64,000 bases of DNA, taken from assembly GCF_010686655.1 (NCBI RefSeq), contig NZ_JAAGVY010000003.1, positions 62,001 to 126,000 of the forward strand. Direction: 5' to 3'. This document shows, piece after piece, positions 51,837 through 61,455 of this stretch (the first letter of the stretch is position 1; every line of letters begins with the position of its first letter). A program made the position numbers and the translations under genes. Below the pieces are notes generated by a model. The model was not told where the DNA came from. It did not search any database and worked only from the letters and a program-made list of their open reading frames with translations. Origin of the DNA: Cryomorpha ignava. Its GTDB lineage: Bacteria; Bacteroidota; Bacteroidia; Flavobacteriales_D; Cryomorphaceae.

Positions 51837-53828
51837 ATGTGGAAGTTTATAAGGCTATCTCTTGTTTTTTGCCTGATTTTATTCGGTTTGGGCGGTGTGT
51901 CGGGTCAGGCAAATGCTGATGTGCAAGAGCAAGTCCAGTTTCAAAGAGATGACTTTACGCTTGATATTCCAGATTTGTTCATTTCGGGAATAGAAACAAC
52001 CGGCGAAATAACCTGCCATGACCAGGAAAAACTGGCAGCGACAAATCATATTGTATCTGTAGTTGTAAACGGAAAGCGGCAGGAGTTATATTTTGAAAAT
52101 GGAAAAGCCAATTTCCCACTGGTCTTTGATCGCAATGAGCCACTATCTATAAAAGCCGGTGAGTTTACTTACGTGCGAAATGTCAAGCCCATGCCACTCT
52201 GGCTATCTATAATACCGCCGCTTATCGTTATTTTACTTGCACTGGTTTTTAAGGAAGTGGTGAGCAGTCTTATTATAGGTATTGTCTCGGGTGCTTGTAT
52301 TACAGGATTCTATGCGAGCGATGGCAGCATTTGGAATGGACTTTTTAGATTCATCGATACCTATGTTGTTCAAGCTATGAGTGATAGCGGACACATATCT
52401 GTCATGATTTTTTCTACACTAATCGGTGGTATTGTAGCCGTAATTTCTAAAAATGGCGGTATGCAAGCGGTTGTCGATAAGCTTTCGCGAAAAGCTACCA
52501 ATGCCAGGAACGGACAAATGGCAACTTACTTAATGGGTATTGCCATCTTTTTCGACGATTATGCAAACACGCTTGTGGTGGGTAATACAATGCGGCCGCT
52601 CACAGACAAATTGCGTATTTCGCGCGAAAAGTTGAGCTATATCGTAGATTCTACCGCTGCCCCTGTAGCGGCAATAGCATTGATTACTACTTGGATAGGA
52701 GCAGAGCTTGGCTATATTCAGGGAGCGCTCGATACCATTAATGCCAAGGCAGGAGTTGCCTATCCCCACGGAATTGATGAGAGTGCTTACGCTATTTTTC
52801 TTGGCTCTCTTGAGTATGCCTATTATCCCATTTTTACGCTGGCTTTTATTCTCATGCTCATTTTGATGAACCGCGATTTTGGCCCAATGCATAAAGCTGA
52901 ATCCAAAGCACGGCTGGAAGGAAACGTGGGCAAAGGAATGATGCACAGTAATATTGATGTTTCTGAATTTGAGCCCGAAAAAGACATAAAATATAGAATG
53001 ATCAACGCCATTCTGCCTATAAGTGTCGTCGTTTTGGGAACAGTTGTGGGGCTGCTTGTTACAGGCTGGGATGCGGCAATATGGAGCGAACCGGCAAACT
53101 CCTTTGGTAAAAAACTTTCGTTAACTATTGGGCAATCAGATTCGTATAAAGCGCTGCTTTGGTCGTCAATGGGCGGCCTTATTGTAGCCATTGCCATGAC
53201 TGCCTTCCAAAAAATCCAAACTTTTCCGGAAACGATAGAAACCAGTATTTCAGGATTTAAAACCATGGTAAGTGCGCTGGTGATTCTTATTCTGGCCTGG
53301 TCGCTTGCATCCATCACCAGCGATATGCATACTGCCGATTATTTGGCAGGTCTAGCTTCGGGCACAGTCGTAGAATGGGCTGTGCCGGCTATTACTTTTG
53401 TCATTGCCGCAGTGGTTGCTTTTTCAACCGGATCATCGTGGGGTACCATGGCAATAGTTTATCCATTAATGTTGCCGCTAAGCTGGGAGCTTTCCATGCA
53501 AGGCGGGGTAGAAGCAAGCGTAGCTCTCGGACACTTTTTAAACGTAACTTCTTGTGTGCTGGCGGGTTCTGTGCTTGGTGATCATTGTTCTCCGATTAGC
53601 GACACCACGATTTTAAGTTCGCTGGCTACGCACTGTAACCACATTGAGCACGTGCGTACACAAATGCCTTATGCGCTTACCGTGGGAGGTGTTTCCATCG
53701 TGTTTACCCTTATTGGTGCCTATTTCGAATTGCCATGGATCCTTGATTTCCCACTGGGAATTTTTGTTTTATTTCTAATTGTTCGATTTTTTGGAAAACA
53801 TGTGCCCGACCCCAGCGGCAGTGGCTAA
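51837..53828 (+). CDS. NhaC-family Na+/H+ antiporter with N-terminal exported domain
   Basis: A 663-residue protein. It starts with a signal peptide (MWKFIRLSLVFCLILFGLGGVSGQ) and about 100 residues of extracytoplasmic beta domain (FTLDIPDLFISGIETTGEITCHDQEKLAATNHIVSVVVNGKRQELYFENGKANFPLVFDRNEPLSIKAGEF). About 11-12 membrane helices follow. NhaC/ArsB-type motifs include GIAIFFDDYANTLVVGNTMRPLTDKLRISREKLSYIVDSTAAPVAAIALITTWIGAE and FSTGSSWGTMAIVYPLMLPLSW, with GDHCSPISDTTILSSLAT near the end. It probably exchanges Na+ for H+ or malate-lactate-like solutes. The N-terminal domain is an addition to the usual NhaC architecture. Its stop is 3 bp from the convergent MMPL gene. Confidence 0.9.
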   Translation: MWKFIRLSLVFCLILFGLGGVSGQANADVQEQVQFQRDDFTLDIPDLFISGIETTGEITCHDQEKLAATNHIVSVVVNGKRQELYFENGKANFPLVFDRNEPLSIKAGEFTYVRNVKPMPLWLSIIPPLIVILLALVFKEVVSSLIIGIVSGACITGFYASDGSIWNGLFRFIDTYVVQAMSDSGHISVMIFSTLIGGIVAVISKNGGMQAVVDKLSRKATNARNGQMATYLMGIAIFFDDYANTLVVGNTMRPLTDKLRISREKLSYIVDSTAAPVAAIALITTWIGAELGYIQGALDTINAKAGVAYPHGIDESAYAIFLGSLEYAYYPIFTLAFILMLILMNRDFGPMHKAESKARLEGNVGKGMMHSNIDVSEFEPEKDIKYRMINAILPISVVVLGTVVGLLVTGWDAAIWSEPANSFGKKLSLTIGQSDSYKALLWSSMGGLIVAIAMTAFQKIQTFPETIETSISGFKTMVSALVILILAWSLASITSDMHTADYLAGLASGTVVEWAVPAITFVIAAVVAFSTGSSWGTMAIVYPLMLPLSWELSMQGGVEASVALGHFLNVTSCVLAGSVLGDHCSPISDTTILSSLATHCNHIEHVRTQMPYALTVGGVSIVFTLIGAYFELPWILDFPLGIFVLFLIVRFFGKHVPDPSGSG

Positions 53829-53831
53829 AGT

Positions 53832-56066
53832 TTAATCTTCTTTTCGCGCAAGCAGTGCCGGCAAAATGGTCAGGTCAAAAAAGAGTGCAAACCCCAAGGT
53901 AAGGGTTACGAGTAGTCCAATATAAAATGTACTTTGAAATGAGCTGAAGCAGAGGCTTATAAAACCGCCAAAAAGAATAATGCTCGTAATGATTATGGCT
54001 TTTCCGGTGTGTACAAATGAATTGCGTAAAGCCTGATTTGATGATCTTCCGTTTCGCATTTCGAGCTTGTACCGGCTCAATAAATGAATGGTGTCATCTA
54101 CCGCTATTCCAAAAGCAATGGTGAAAATAATACTGGTACTCATTTTTAAATCTATGCCTAAAATTGCCATAACTCCACCAATTGCAAGAAGGGGTAGCAG
54201 GTTTGGAATCAGTGCGATGAGTACCATTTTAATTGATCTGAACATAATGCCCATCAGCAAGGCTATGAGCAAAAAGGCAGCTCCCAAACCCTTTGATAGA
54301 CTAAAAACCAGATTTTGATTTGTCCGGTCTATCAGCGTTCCGGTTCCGGTAATTTCTATGTCCATTGTTTTGGTTATTCCTTCTGCTTCCGCGAATGTTT
54401 GGAGTGCCACATTTGCACTATCGAAATACTGTGCGCCCAGATCTCCGGTGCGACCCGAAATACGCGCATATTGCTGATCTTTAGCGAGAACGGGTTTTAA
54501 TTTTCCTGTTTTCACAATGTCTCTTAAATCTTTTTCAGTTTTTTTCCAATCGCGCTCCGAATCGGGAATAACGTAATATTCATTTTTTCCACCATGGCGC
54601 ATTCTATTGCTCTCTTTGGCAGCAACCACGGGCGATAATATGGCGTGCACACCGTAAGTTGATTTCAAATAATTTTCAAGTTTATTTAGTTTACCAATGT
54701 TTTGAGGAGTTAGAAAGCTATCATCTTGCTCTTTTAATTTAAGTCCAAGTTCAAAAGGCCGCACCCCTGCAAAATTCACATCAAAAAAGGCAAAATCTTT
54801 ACGCAAAGGCTCGTCAGGCTTTAAATCTTCGAGGATGAAATTATTGAGCTCAAGCCGCGATGCTGCAAAACCAAAGCCCAGCGCGATGACAATAGTGCCG
54901 ATAAAAACCCATTTTCTATGGCGGATTATTGGAATGAGAATACCATCAAGTTGCCTTTGCCAATTTCCTTTTTCGTTATTAATCACCTTGTGTGGTGGCT
55001 CGGTAAGCACCAGCCAAGCCGGAAGCATGGTTATAGAAATTACGTAGGCAGCTATGACTCCCGAAGCTGTAATAACTCCAAATTCCTGAAGCGCAGGTAT
55101 TCCAGTAAGGTAGAGCGACGCAAAACCAATGGCAGTGGTAATGCTGGTAAATAATGCGGCGAGGCCGGTATCAAAAATCATTTGGTGAATGGCATGTGCT
55201 TTCGTGGCTCCATCGCGCAGCTCTTCCAAAAACCGGGAATACAGATGAACTGCATCGCTCATGCCCACCACAAAAATTACCGGTGGCAGCATATTGAGCA
55301 AAATGCTAATCCCTTTTCCCGAAAGGTTGAGAATACCAATGCTCCACACCACAGCAACCAATACGGTGGCGAGCGGGATAAGTACCCCTCTAAAACTCCG
55401 GAACATGACAAAGAGCAGAATGACAATAAACACGAGTGCAATACCCATAAAAAGGATGAACTCGGTCTGGATTTTATTTACATAAACTACTTGCCCTATG
55501 GCGCGACCGGCGAGATGCACATCGTCAAACTTGTACTTGTCAATGGTTGATTTTAGAGCTGTGGAAATAACATCAGATTTGTTTTTACTGAGCTTAGGCT
55601 CGGTAATTACAACCAGACTTATTGCCGGTGCTGTCTCTGAAAAGATATTGTCGACCAGCGAAGGATCAGAAAATACACGAATAGAATCTTTGGTTCTATC
55701 GCCGCGAATAACCGGTGTTTGAAAAACCGTTCCCGTAAGAGGTTCGCGGACATAATGCTTTAGTGTGGCCGGAGAAATAACATCCTTTACGTAAGGCAAC
55801 TCCTTTACCTCGGCAGTGAGTTTTTCTATTTGCGAAAGAAATGAAGGATCAAAAACACCGCCCTGATTAACTACGCCAATCAGGATGAAATCATTATCGG
55901 TTCCAAAAGTATCCCGATGCTCATTAAAGTATTGGGTGGGCTCGTCGTCAGGCTTGAAGAATTTATCAAAATCATAATCAAACTTTGTATTGGAAAGCGT
56001 AAGCCCGAAGAGCACCGTAGCGGCAACTACGGCAAAAAGGAAAAAGATAGCCCACTTTTTTGTCAT
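53832..56066 (-). CDS. MMPL/RND-superfamily exporter
   Basis: A 744-residue protein with a duplicated layout. Each half has one membrane helix, a large periplasmic domain, then five helices. TM1 is WAIFFLFAVVAATVLFGLTL. The first sterol-sensing-like block includes GIALVFIVILLFVMFRSFRGVLIPLATVLVAVVWSIGI and VGMSDAVHLYSRFLEE. The second has FLLIALLMGIMFRSIKMVLIALIPNLLPLLAIGGVMAILGI and FGIAVDDTIHLLSRYKLE. The Asp residues in SDAVH and VDDTIH are the expected proton-relay sites. Such proteins export lipids or hydrophobic compounds. ATG 56066 was chosen because the in-frame TTG at 56075 lies inside the promoter box. Confidence 0.9.
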   Translation of the reverse strand: MTKKWAIFFLFAVVAATVLFGLTLSNTKFDYDFDKFFKPDDEPTQYFNEHRDTFGTDNDFILIGVVNQGGVFDPSFLSQIEKLTAEVKELPYVKDVISPATLKHYVREPLTGTVFQTPVIRGDRTKDSIRVFSDPSLVDNIFSETAPAISLVVITEPKLSKNKSDVISTALKSTIDKYKFDDVHLAGRAIGQVVYVNKIQTEFILFMGIALVFIVILLFVMFRSFRGVLIPLATVLVAVVWSIGILNLSGKGISILLNMLPPVIFVVGMSDAVHLYSRFLEELRDGATKAHAIHQMIFDTGLAALFTSITTAIGFASLYLTGIPALQEFGVITASGVIAAYVISITMLPAWLVLTEPPHKVINNEKGNWQRQLDGILIPIIRHRKWVFIGTIVIALGFGFAASRLELNNFILEDLKPDEPLRKDFAFFDVNFAGVRPFELGLKLKEQDDSFLTPQNIGKLNKLENYLKSTYGVHAILSPVVAAKESNRMRHGGKNEYYVIPDSERDWKKTEKDLRDIVKTGKLKPVLAKDQQYARISGRTGDLGAQYFDSANVALQTFAEAEGITKTMDIEITGTGTLIDRTNQNLVFSLSKGLGAAFLLIALLMGIMFRSIKMVLIALIPNLLPLLAIGGVMAILGIDLKMSTSIIFTIAFGIAVDDTIHLLSRYKLEMRNGRSSNQALRNSFVHTGKAIIITSIILFGGFISLCFSSFQSTFYIGLLVTLTLGFALFFDLTILPALLARKED

Positions 56067-56072
56067 TGGCGG

Positions 56073-56080
56073 CAAAGATA
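56073..56080 (-). promoter_or_regulatory. Bacteroidota -7 box directly before the MMPL exporter gene
   Basis: On the minus strand this reads TATCTTTG, exact to TAnnTTTG, and ends 6 nt before the ATG at 56066. The in-frame TTG at 56075 falls inside the box. Confidence 0.5.
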
Positions 56081-56481
56081 TGCATCACCACAACATGAGA
56101 TTAACTTAAAGGTTTTTGATTTTGATAATTCGGGTTAAACAGGCAATATAAAATAGAAAAGGTTTACGCATTTAGATATGGAAGAACAATCTGGTCAAAC
56201 CAGAACTCAATTCTGAATAGGTGAGCTTGTTTTCTTTTTAACCGCTCCATACGGATTCCCTCTGGTCAAAAGGGCGCAAATCCCAGATCAAGCCGCAGGC
56301 ATGAGATTCTACGCTCCATACGGACTTCCTGCGGTCGAAAGGCCGCAGAGGTTTTCAATACAAAAAAATTAGTAGTGCTATTAATCTAAATATAGCATAT
56401 AAAACTACAGAAAATAATTGTAGTGGTTAACGCTAGAATAAAATATGGAGCAATATTATGTAGCGAAAATTATCAAAAAAA
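56081..56481. other. Intergenic region with a duplicated 36-bp element
   Basis: About 400 bp separate the MMPL and dnaK genes. They hold two direct copies of a 36-bp element (56243-56278 and 56312-56347) embedded in unusually GC-rich sequence, AT-rich DNA on either side, and the dnaK terminator at the right edge. I see no gene. Confidence 0.6.
56243..56347 (+). repeat. Two direct copies of a 36-bp intergenic element
   Basis: CGCTCCATACGGA opens both copies (56243 and 56312), followed by TTCC.....GGTC.AAAGG.CGCA with a few differences. They lie 69 bp apart start to start. Within the second copy, CTGCGG and CCGCAG can pair. The form resembles dispersed REP-like elements, but only these copies are visible here. 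Confidence 0.75.
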
Positions 56482-56512
56482 ACCGCCCCGAACATAGCAG
56501 TCGGGGCGGTAC
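56474..56512 (-). terminator. Terminator of dnaK
   Basis: On the minus strand a perfect 10-bp GC-rich stem ACCGCCCCGA / TCGGGGCGGT with a 9-nt loop (56482-56510) is followed by eight Ts, 28 bp past the dnaK stop. Confidence 0.95.
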
Positions 56513-56538
56513 AATTAACCATTTACTTTAAGAAGGTA

Positions 56539-58443
56539 TTACTTTTCTTCTTTTACTTCTTCAAAGTCCACATCAGTTACTTCTTCGTCACCGGGTGTTT
56601 CGCCAGTTTCGCTTCCGTTTTCACTTCCTTGTGGTTGATCTTTTTGCTGTGCATACATTTCTTGCGAAGCTGCCTGAAAAACAGTGTTTAGTTTTTCCAT
56701 AGAGCTATTTATTGCAGGCACATCTTGTGCTTCGTGTGCTTTTTTAAGCTCTGCAAGGGCATCTTCGATAGGCTGTTTTTTGTCAGCTGGTATTTTATCA
56801 CCGTATTCTTTAAGTTGTTTTTCCGTTTGGAAAATCAAAGAGTCGGCTTTGTTAATAGATTCTACACGCTCTTTGGCTGCTTTGTCAGAATCGGCATTCG
56901 CTTCAGCTTCTTTTTTCATTTTATCGATCTCGGCATCGGTCAATCCGCTAGAAGCTTCAATTCTTATGCTTTGCTCTTTTCCGGTAGCCTTATCTTTGGC
57001 GCCTACGTGCATAATACCGTTGGCATCAATATCAAAAGTTACTTCAATCTGAGGCGTTCCGCGTGGTGATGGTGGAATGTCAGTCAACTGGAAACGTCCA
57101 ATTGATCTATTGTCATTCGCCATAGGGCGCTCACCTTGCAATACGTGGATATCAACAGAGGGCTGATTGTCTGATGCAGTTGAGAATGTTTCCGACTTTT
57201 TGGTTGGAATCGTTGTATTTGCATCAATCAATTTGGTAAAAACGCTACCCATTGTTTCAATTCCAAGAGAAAGTGGAGTTACATCAAGAAGCAATACATC
57301 TTTCACTTCTCCTGTAAGAACACCACCCTGAATGGCTGCACCTACTGCTACTACTTCATCGGGGTTTACGCCTTTTGAAGGCTCTTTTCCGAAGAAGGCT
57401 TTTACAGCATCCTGCACTGCAGGAATACGTGTAGACCCACCTACAAGGAGTACCTCATCAATATCACCTTTGCTCAATCCGGCACCTTTAAGTGCTTTCT
57501 CACATGGAGCAATTGATCTTTTGATCAGTTTGTCACAAAGCTGCTCAAATTTAGAGCGAGTCAATGTTTTTACAAGGTGTTTTGGCACACCGTCAACCGG
57601 CATAATATATGGCAGGTTGATTTCTGTTGTGCTTGAGCTCGATAATTCAATTTTTGCTTTCTCGGCTGCTTCTTTCAATCGCTGCAATGCCATTGGGTCT
57701 TTGGTCAAGTCCAATCCATTGTCATTTTTAAATTCAGCAACAAGCCAATTTATAATTTCATGATCGAAGTCATCTCCACCAAGGTGTGTATCACCATCTG
57801 TAGAAAGTACTTCAAATACGCCATCGCCAAGCTCCAGAATAGAAACGTCATGCGTTCCACCACCAAGGTCAAATACAACAACTTTTACATCGTTTGATTT
57901 TTTGTCGAGACCGTAAGCAAGAGCTGCCGCAGTAGGTTCATTTATAATTCGGCGTACTTTAAGTCCGGCAATTTCTCCGGCTTCTTTTGTAGCCTGACGC
58001 TGTGCGTCATTAAAATACGCGGGAACAGTAATTACTGCTTCAGTAACGCTTGTGCCAAGAAAGTCTTCAGCAGTTTTCTTCATTTTTTGAAGAACCATTG
58101 CCGAAATTTCCTGTGGTGTATATAGTCTGTCGTCTATTTTTACGCGAGGTGTATTGTTATCACCTTTTACTACATTGTAAGGTACGCGTGCTATTTCTTT
58201 AGCTACCTCGTCAAAAGAGTTACCCATAAAACGTTTTATAGAAGAAATCGTTTTTTCAGGGTTCGTAATTGCTTGTCGTTTAGCCGGGTCGCCAACTTTG
58301 CGCTCGCCGCCTTCCACAAATGCAACTATAGATGGGGTTGTGCGTTTTCCTTCGCTATTTGAGATAACTTGTGGTTCATTTCCCTCCATTACTGCAACGC
58401 AGGAATTTGTAGTACCCAAGTCAATTCCGATTATTTTACTCAT
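56539..58443 (-). CDS. dnaK: Molecular chaperone DnaK (Hsp70)
   Basis: A 634-residue Hsp70. The ATPase domain starts [25 protein letters not shown]. It also shows [14 protein letters not shown] and [12 protein letters not shown]; in the former the usual DLGGGTFD Phe is His. The linker [16 protein letters not shown] leads into the substrate-binding domain, which ends in a Gln/Gly/Glu tail ([32 protein letters not shown]), as in most bacterial DnaK. ATG 58443 gives the canonical [12 protein letters not shown] start, and an upstream in-frame extension to 58485 is not used. grpE and dnaJ proper are not adjacent. A TTTGACA/TGTCAAA inverted repeat lies 84-102 bp upstream. Confidence 0.98.
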   Translation of the reverse strand: MSKIIGIDLGTTNSCVAVMEGNEPQVISNSEGKRTTPSIVAFVEGGERKVGDPAKRQAITNPEKTISSIKRFMGNSFDEVAKEIARVPYNVVKGDNNTPRVKIDDRLYTPQEISAMVLQKMKKTAEDFLGTSVTEAVITVPAYFNDAQRQATKEAGEIAGLKVRRIINEPTAAALAYGLDKKSNDVKVVVFDLGGGTHDVSILELGDGVFEVLSTDGDTHLGGDDFDHEIINWLVAEFKNDNGLDLTKDPMALQRLKEAAEKAKIELSSSSTTEINLPYIMPVDGVPKHLVKTLTRSKFEQLCDKLIKRSIAPCEKALKGAGLSKGDIDEVLLVGGSTRIPAVQDAVKAFFGKEPSKGVNPDEVVAVGAAIQGGVLTGEVKDVLLLDVTPLSLGIETMGSVFTKLIDANTTIPTKKSETFSTASDNQPSVDIHVLQGERPMANDNRSIGRFQLTDIPPSPRGTPQIEVTFDIDANGIMHVGAKDKATGKEQSIRIEASSGLTDAEIDKMKKEAEANADSDKAAKERVESINKADSLIFQTEKQLKEYGDKIPADKKQPIEDALAELKKAHEAQDVPAINSSMEKLNTVFQAASQEMYAQQKDQPQGSENGSETGETPGDEEVTDVDFEEVKEEK

Positions 58444-58524
58444 GTGTGTTGTGCTTTTTGTTTTTAACTGATAGGCATAACTCAATGATTATACCAATGC
58501 CCAAAATCTTCCGATATGGGCAGT

Positions 58525-58545
58525 TTTGACACTTTTTATGTCAAA
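58525..58545. promoter_or_regulatory. TTTGACA-N7-TGTCAAA inverted repeat upstream of dnaK
   Basis: Perfect 7-bp arms with a 7-bp spacer (ctttttа-type AT-rich) lie 82 bp upstream of the dnaK start. The symmetric, A/T-centred form fits a protein-binding site. It is neither CIRCE nor a recognisable sigma-32 promoter. A second TGACA-like sequence lies nearby at 58551-58555. Function is inferred from position. Confidence 0.5.
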
Positions 58546-58614
58546 GTAAATGACAAAAAGACAGGAAAAGGGGTTAAAAGAATCAAATGCACTAAAGCAG
58601 AATGTCCTGATTTA

Positions 58615-59739
58615 TTATGGGTTGCACACGTAAAGTGAGCTTGCCCAGTTTACAACGCAGTACGATAATCCTGGAGCCGAGGTAAATTCTCCCATATTCA
58701 TAATCTCAATTCCCGGGTCGAGAATATAAGCCTCACGCACCACTGTAGAGCGGGCGCCAAAAATACCGATGGCGCCATTGTCCAGATTTGTAAAAGTGTT
58801 TAGTACCGGTGTGAATTCACTTACAGGATTTGCTACCTTATAATAGGTATTAAGAATGCCATTGGCTCCGGTAAGTCTGAATTCAGTATTGTGTATGCGA
58901 ATTTTCGTGACATTCGGAATAGCCTTTATTTTTGGTCCAATAAACTCATACCAGCTCTGTGCATTAAAAGTAAAGTATGCATTTTGATTGTTGGCTCCTT
59001 CACTATTATCGGTTGCTCCGAGTTTATAATCTATGTATTGATTGGTAACCGTTGTTCCATCGGCGGTTACATAATCGTAGTTTAATCTATAGACACCAAG
59101 GTTACGAGCGGTTTTGCTTTTTAATTTATACGCAAACGTCACCTGTGCATATTGGTTGAAACTTTGGCGATATAGTTCGAGTTTTGAAGGAGGATTTGCC
59201 GGAAGAGGGGTCGAAATTGTACTTGACGATATATCTGGAAAATCAGTTTCTGCAGTGTAAATTTCGCCTCTGGCTATCACTTTTAGTTCATAGGTCATGA
59301 GTACCGGATTGTTTCCAAAAGAGGCATTTCTGATATCTGCAATCTCATCTGCGGTAAAAAGATCTTGAGAGGTGTAATAGAATCCCACATTCTGATTGTA
59401 AAACACACCCGGGTCGCGAGAGGGTTTTACAATATATTGAAGTTGTATAGAATCTTGAAGGTTTCCGTTTCGCCTTTTATAAAGCCAAACTTCAACTTCG
59501 GCGGCATTATACTCTACGCTATCTCTAATTCCTGCATATATATTGGCATCACCTTCTCCCAAAAATGTTCGATTTATCCGTACAAACTGCGAGTCGGCAG
59601 TATAGTCTAAGATCCCAATTATAACGGGTGTGCTTTTGTATGGAGCAATTAAATCTACATCTGTTTCACAACTGCTTACCAGAAATGACAAGCCCAATGC
59701 GACAAAAATTGTGAGAAAGATAGATTTGCGAAAGTTCAT
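58615..59739 (-). CDS. DUF4249-like surface lipoprotein
   Basis: A 374-residue lipoprotein (MNFRKSIFLTIFVALGLSFLVSSCETD). The region after the lipobox (VDLIAPYKSTPVIIGILDYTADSQFVRINRTFLGEGDANIYAGIRDSVEYNAAEVEVWLYKR) follows the DUF4249 pattern of an N-terminal Ig-like domain, with VRI.R.F and a short acidic loop. DUF4249 proteins usually lie next to TonB-dependent receptors, but none is adjacent here. The C-terminal half is beta-rich and ends in CVVNWASSLYVCNP, with two Cys that may pair. A TACCTTTG box lies upstream at 59765-59772. Confidence 0.7.
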   Translation of the reverse strand: MNFRKSIFLTIFVALGLSFLVSSCETDVDLIAPYKSTPVIIGILDYTADSQFVRINRTFLGEGDANIYAGIRDSVEYNAAEVEVWLYKRRNGNLQDSIQLQYIVKPSRDPGVFYNQNVGFYYTSQDLFTADEIADIRNASFGNNPVLMTYELKVIARGEIYTAETDFPDISSSTISTPLPANPPSKLELYRQSFNQYAQVTFAYKLKSKTARNLGVYRLNYDYVTADGTTVTNQYIDYKLGATDNSEGANNQNAYFTFNAQSWYEFIGPKIKAIPNVTKIRIHNTEFRLTGANGILNTYYKVANPVSEFTPVLNTFTNLDNGAIGIFGARSTVVREAYILDPGIEIMNMGEFTSAPGLSYCVVNWASSLYVCNP

Positions 59740-59764
59740 TATAGAAGTTTTTTCAGAATAGGTG

Positions 59765-59772
59765 CAAAGGTA
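59765..59772 (-). promoter_or_regulatory. Bacteroidota -7 promoter box for the DUF4249-like gene
   Basis: On the minus strand this reads TACCTTTG, exact to TAnnTTTG, and ends 25 nt before the ATG at 59739. Confidence 0.5.
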
Positions 59773-59904
59773 AGGTATTCAGTCAAAATTAGCTTTGTGA
59801 ATTTACAATCGGTTAATTTTTTAGCGATTCTGGAAGTCCAATATTCCCGTTTCATTTTCATGGCTCAATTATCTTCGCTACGTTTACCGAAATTTCTATA
59901 ATAT

Positions 59905-60720
59905 ATGTCAGTTCACTCACAGGTAAAACGCGTTACTACACACACGCTTCGGGAGATGAAGCAAAAAGGTGAAAAAATTGCCATGCTCACCTCTTACGAC
60001 TTTTCTATGGCACGCATTGTCGATGAAGCCGGGGTGGATGTTATTCTCGTTGGCGATTCAGCTTCAAACGTCATGGCAGGTCATGAAACTACGCTGCCTA
60101 TCACCCTCGACCAAATGATTTACCACGCATCGTCTGTGGTGCGCGCAGTTAAGAGAGCACTCGTTGTAGTAGATCTTCCTTTTGGAGCTTATCAGGGCAA
60201 TAGCAAAGAAGCACTCACTTCATCTATTCGTATTATGAAAGAAAGTGGAGCACACGCCGTAAAGCTTGAAGGTGGCATAGAAATCAAAGAAAGCGTAGAA
60301 AGAATACTGTCTGCCGGAATCCCGGTTATGGGACATTTGGGACTAACGCCCCAAAGTATTTACAAATTTGGCACGTATACTGTGCGCGCCAAAGAAGATG
60401 AAGAAGCCGGTCACTTAATGCACGATGCGAAAATTCTTGATGAGATAGGTTGTTTTGGAATTGTTTTGGAAAAAATACCGGCTCACCTTACAGAAAAAGT
60501 GTCTAAAAGCATTGATGTGCCCACAATTGGTATCGGTGCGGGTGCAGGTGCCGATGGTCAAGTGCTTGTGGTGCACGATCTTTTGGGAATTACAAATGAG
60601 TTTAATCCACGCTTTTTGAGACGCTACGCCAATCTTTACGATGATATAAAAGGAGCAGTGGCCCATTACGTAAGCGATGTGCGTTCAAAAGATTTCCCAA
60701 ATGAAAGCGAGCAATACTAA
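59905..60720 (+). CDS. panB: 3-methyl-2-oxobutanoate hydroxymethyltransferase
   Basis: A 271-residue PanB, the first step of pantothenate and coenzyme A synthesis: transfer of a hydroxymethyl group from 5,10-methylene-THF to ketoisovalerate. Motifs: [48 protein letters not shown] (metal-binding Asp in VGDS), [27 protein letters not shown], and the final [22 protein letters not shown]. Its length equals E. coli PanB. The stop overlaps the start of the pseudouridine synthase gene by one base (TAATG). Confidence 0.97.
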   Translation: MSVHSQVKRVTTHTLREMKQKGEKIAMLTSYDFSMARIVDEAGVDVILVGDSASNVMAGHETTLPITLDQMIYHASSVVRAVKRALVVVDLPFGAYQGNSKEALTSSIRIMKESGAHAVKLEGGIEIKESVERILSAGIPVMGHLGLTPQSIYKFGTYTVRAKEDEEAGHLMHDAKILDEIGCFGIVLEKIPAHLTEKVSKSIDVPTIGIGAGAGADGQVLVVHDLLGITNEFNPRFLRRYANLYDDIKGAVAHYVSDVRSKDFPNESEQY

Positions 60721-61421
60721 TGGCACTTAGTACGATTGACAACCTGCAAGTTCTATTTGAAGACAATCATTTAATAGCTATCAATAAGCGTCCTTCTGAT
60801 ATTGTGCAGGGCGATAAAACCGGCGACACTCCATTGAGCGAAGTGGTAAAGCTTTGGCTGAAGAAAAAATACAATAAACCCGGAAATGTTTTTGTCGGTG
60901 TGGCTCATCGAATAGACAGACCTGTAAGTGGCGTAGTGGTTTTTGCTAAAACAAGTAAGGCGCTTGCACGGCTTAATGAGCTATTCAAATCTAAAGAAGT
61001 ATCCAAAACTTATTTGGCTGCAGTTTGCGCCATGCCACCGCATCAAGAAGATACGGTGTCGCACTATATGATTAAAGATGGTGCAAAAAACCGGTCGAAG
61101 GTGGTGAGCGAAAAGAATAAAACAGCCAAGAAAGCAGAGCTTGATTACCGCCTTATCGGCGAAAGCGATCGCTACTTCTTTCTGGAAGTAAAACCAAAAT
61201 CCGGGCGTCATCATCAAATCCGGGTTCAATTGTCGGCAATGGGTTGTGTAATAAAAGGCGACTTAAAATACGGCGCTCCACGAAGCAATAAAGATGCTTC
61301 TATCCATCTGCACGCCCGTGAAATAAGTTTCATTCATCCCGTTTCCAAAGAAAAACTGACTGTTATTGCTCCGGTTCCCGACGAACCTGTTTGGAATGTT
61401 ATCGCAAAGCTGGTGGATTGA
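60720..61421 (+). CDS. RluA-family pseudouridine synthase
   Basis: A 233-residue enzyme that isomerises uridine in RNA. The catalytic Asp66 lies in GVAHRIDRPVSGVVVFAKTSKAL (RluA motif HRxDxxxSG). The FxxK-type block KTYLAAV and PKSGRHHQIRVQLSAMGCVIKGDLKYGA are the other signatures. There is no S4 domain. The RNA target cannot be read from sequence: the protein is shorter than RluD and closer in size to RluA/RluE-like single-domain enzymes. It is translationally coupled to panB, an arrangement without obvious functional logic. Confidence 0.93.
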   Translation: MALSTIDNLQVLFEDNHLIAINKRPSDIVQGDKTGDTPLSEVVKLWLKKKYNKPGNVFVGVAHRIDRPVSGVVVFAKTSKALARLNELFKSKEVSKTYLAAVCAMPPHQEDTVSHYMIKDGAKNRSKVVSEKNKTAKKAELDYRLIGESDRYFFLEVKPKSGRHHQIRVQLSAMGCVIKGDLKYGAPRSNKDASIHLHAREISFIHPVSKEKLTVIAPVPDEPVWNVIAKLVD

Positions 61422-61455
61422 TATCTGACGTTGAGAACTGATTTTAAAGCTGAAA

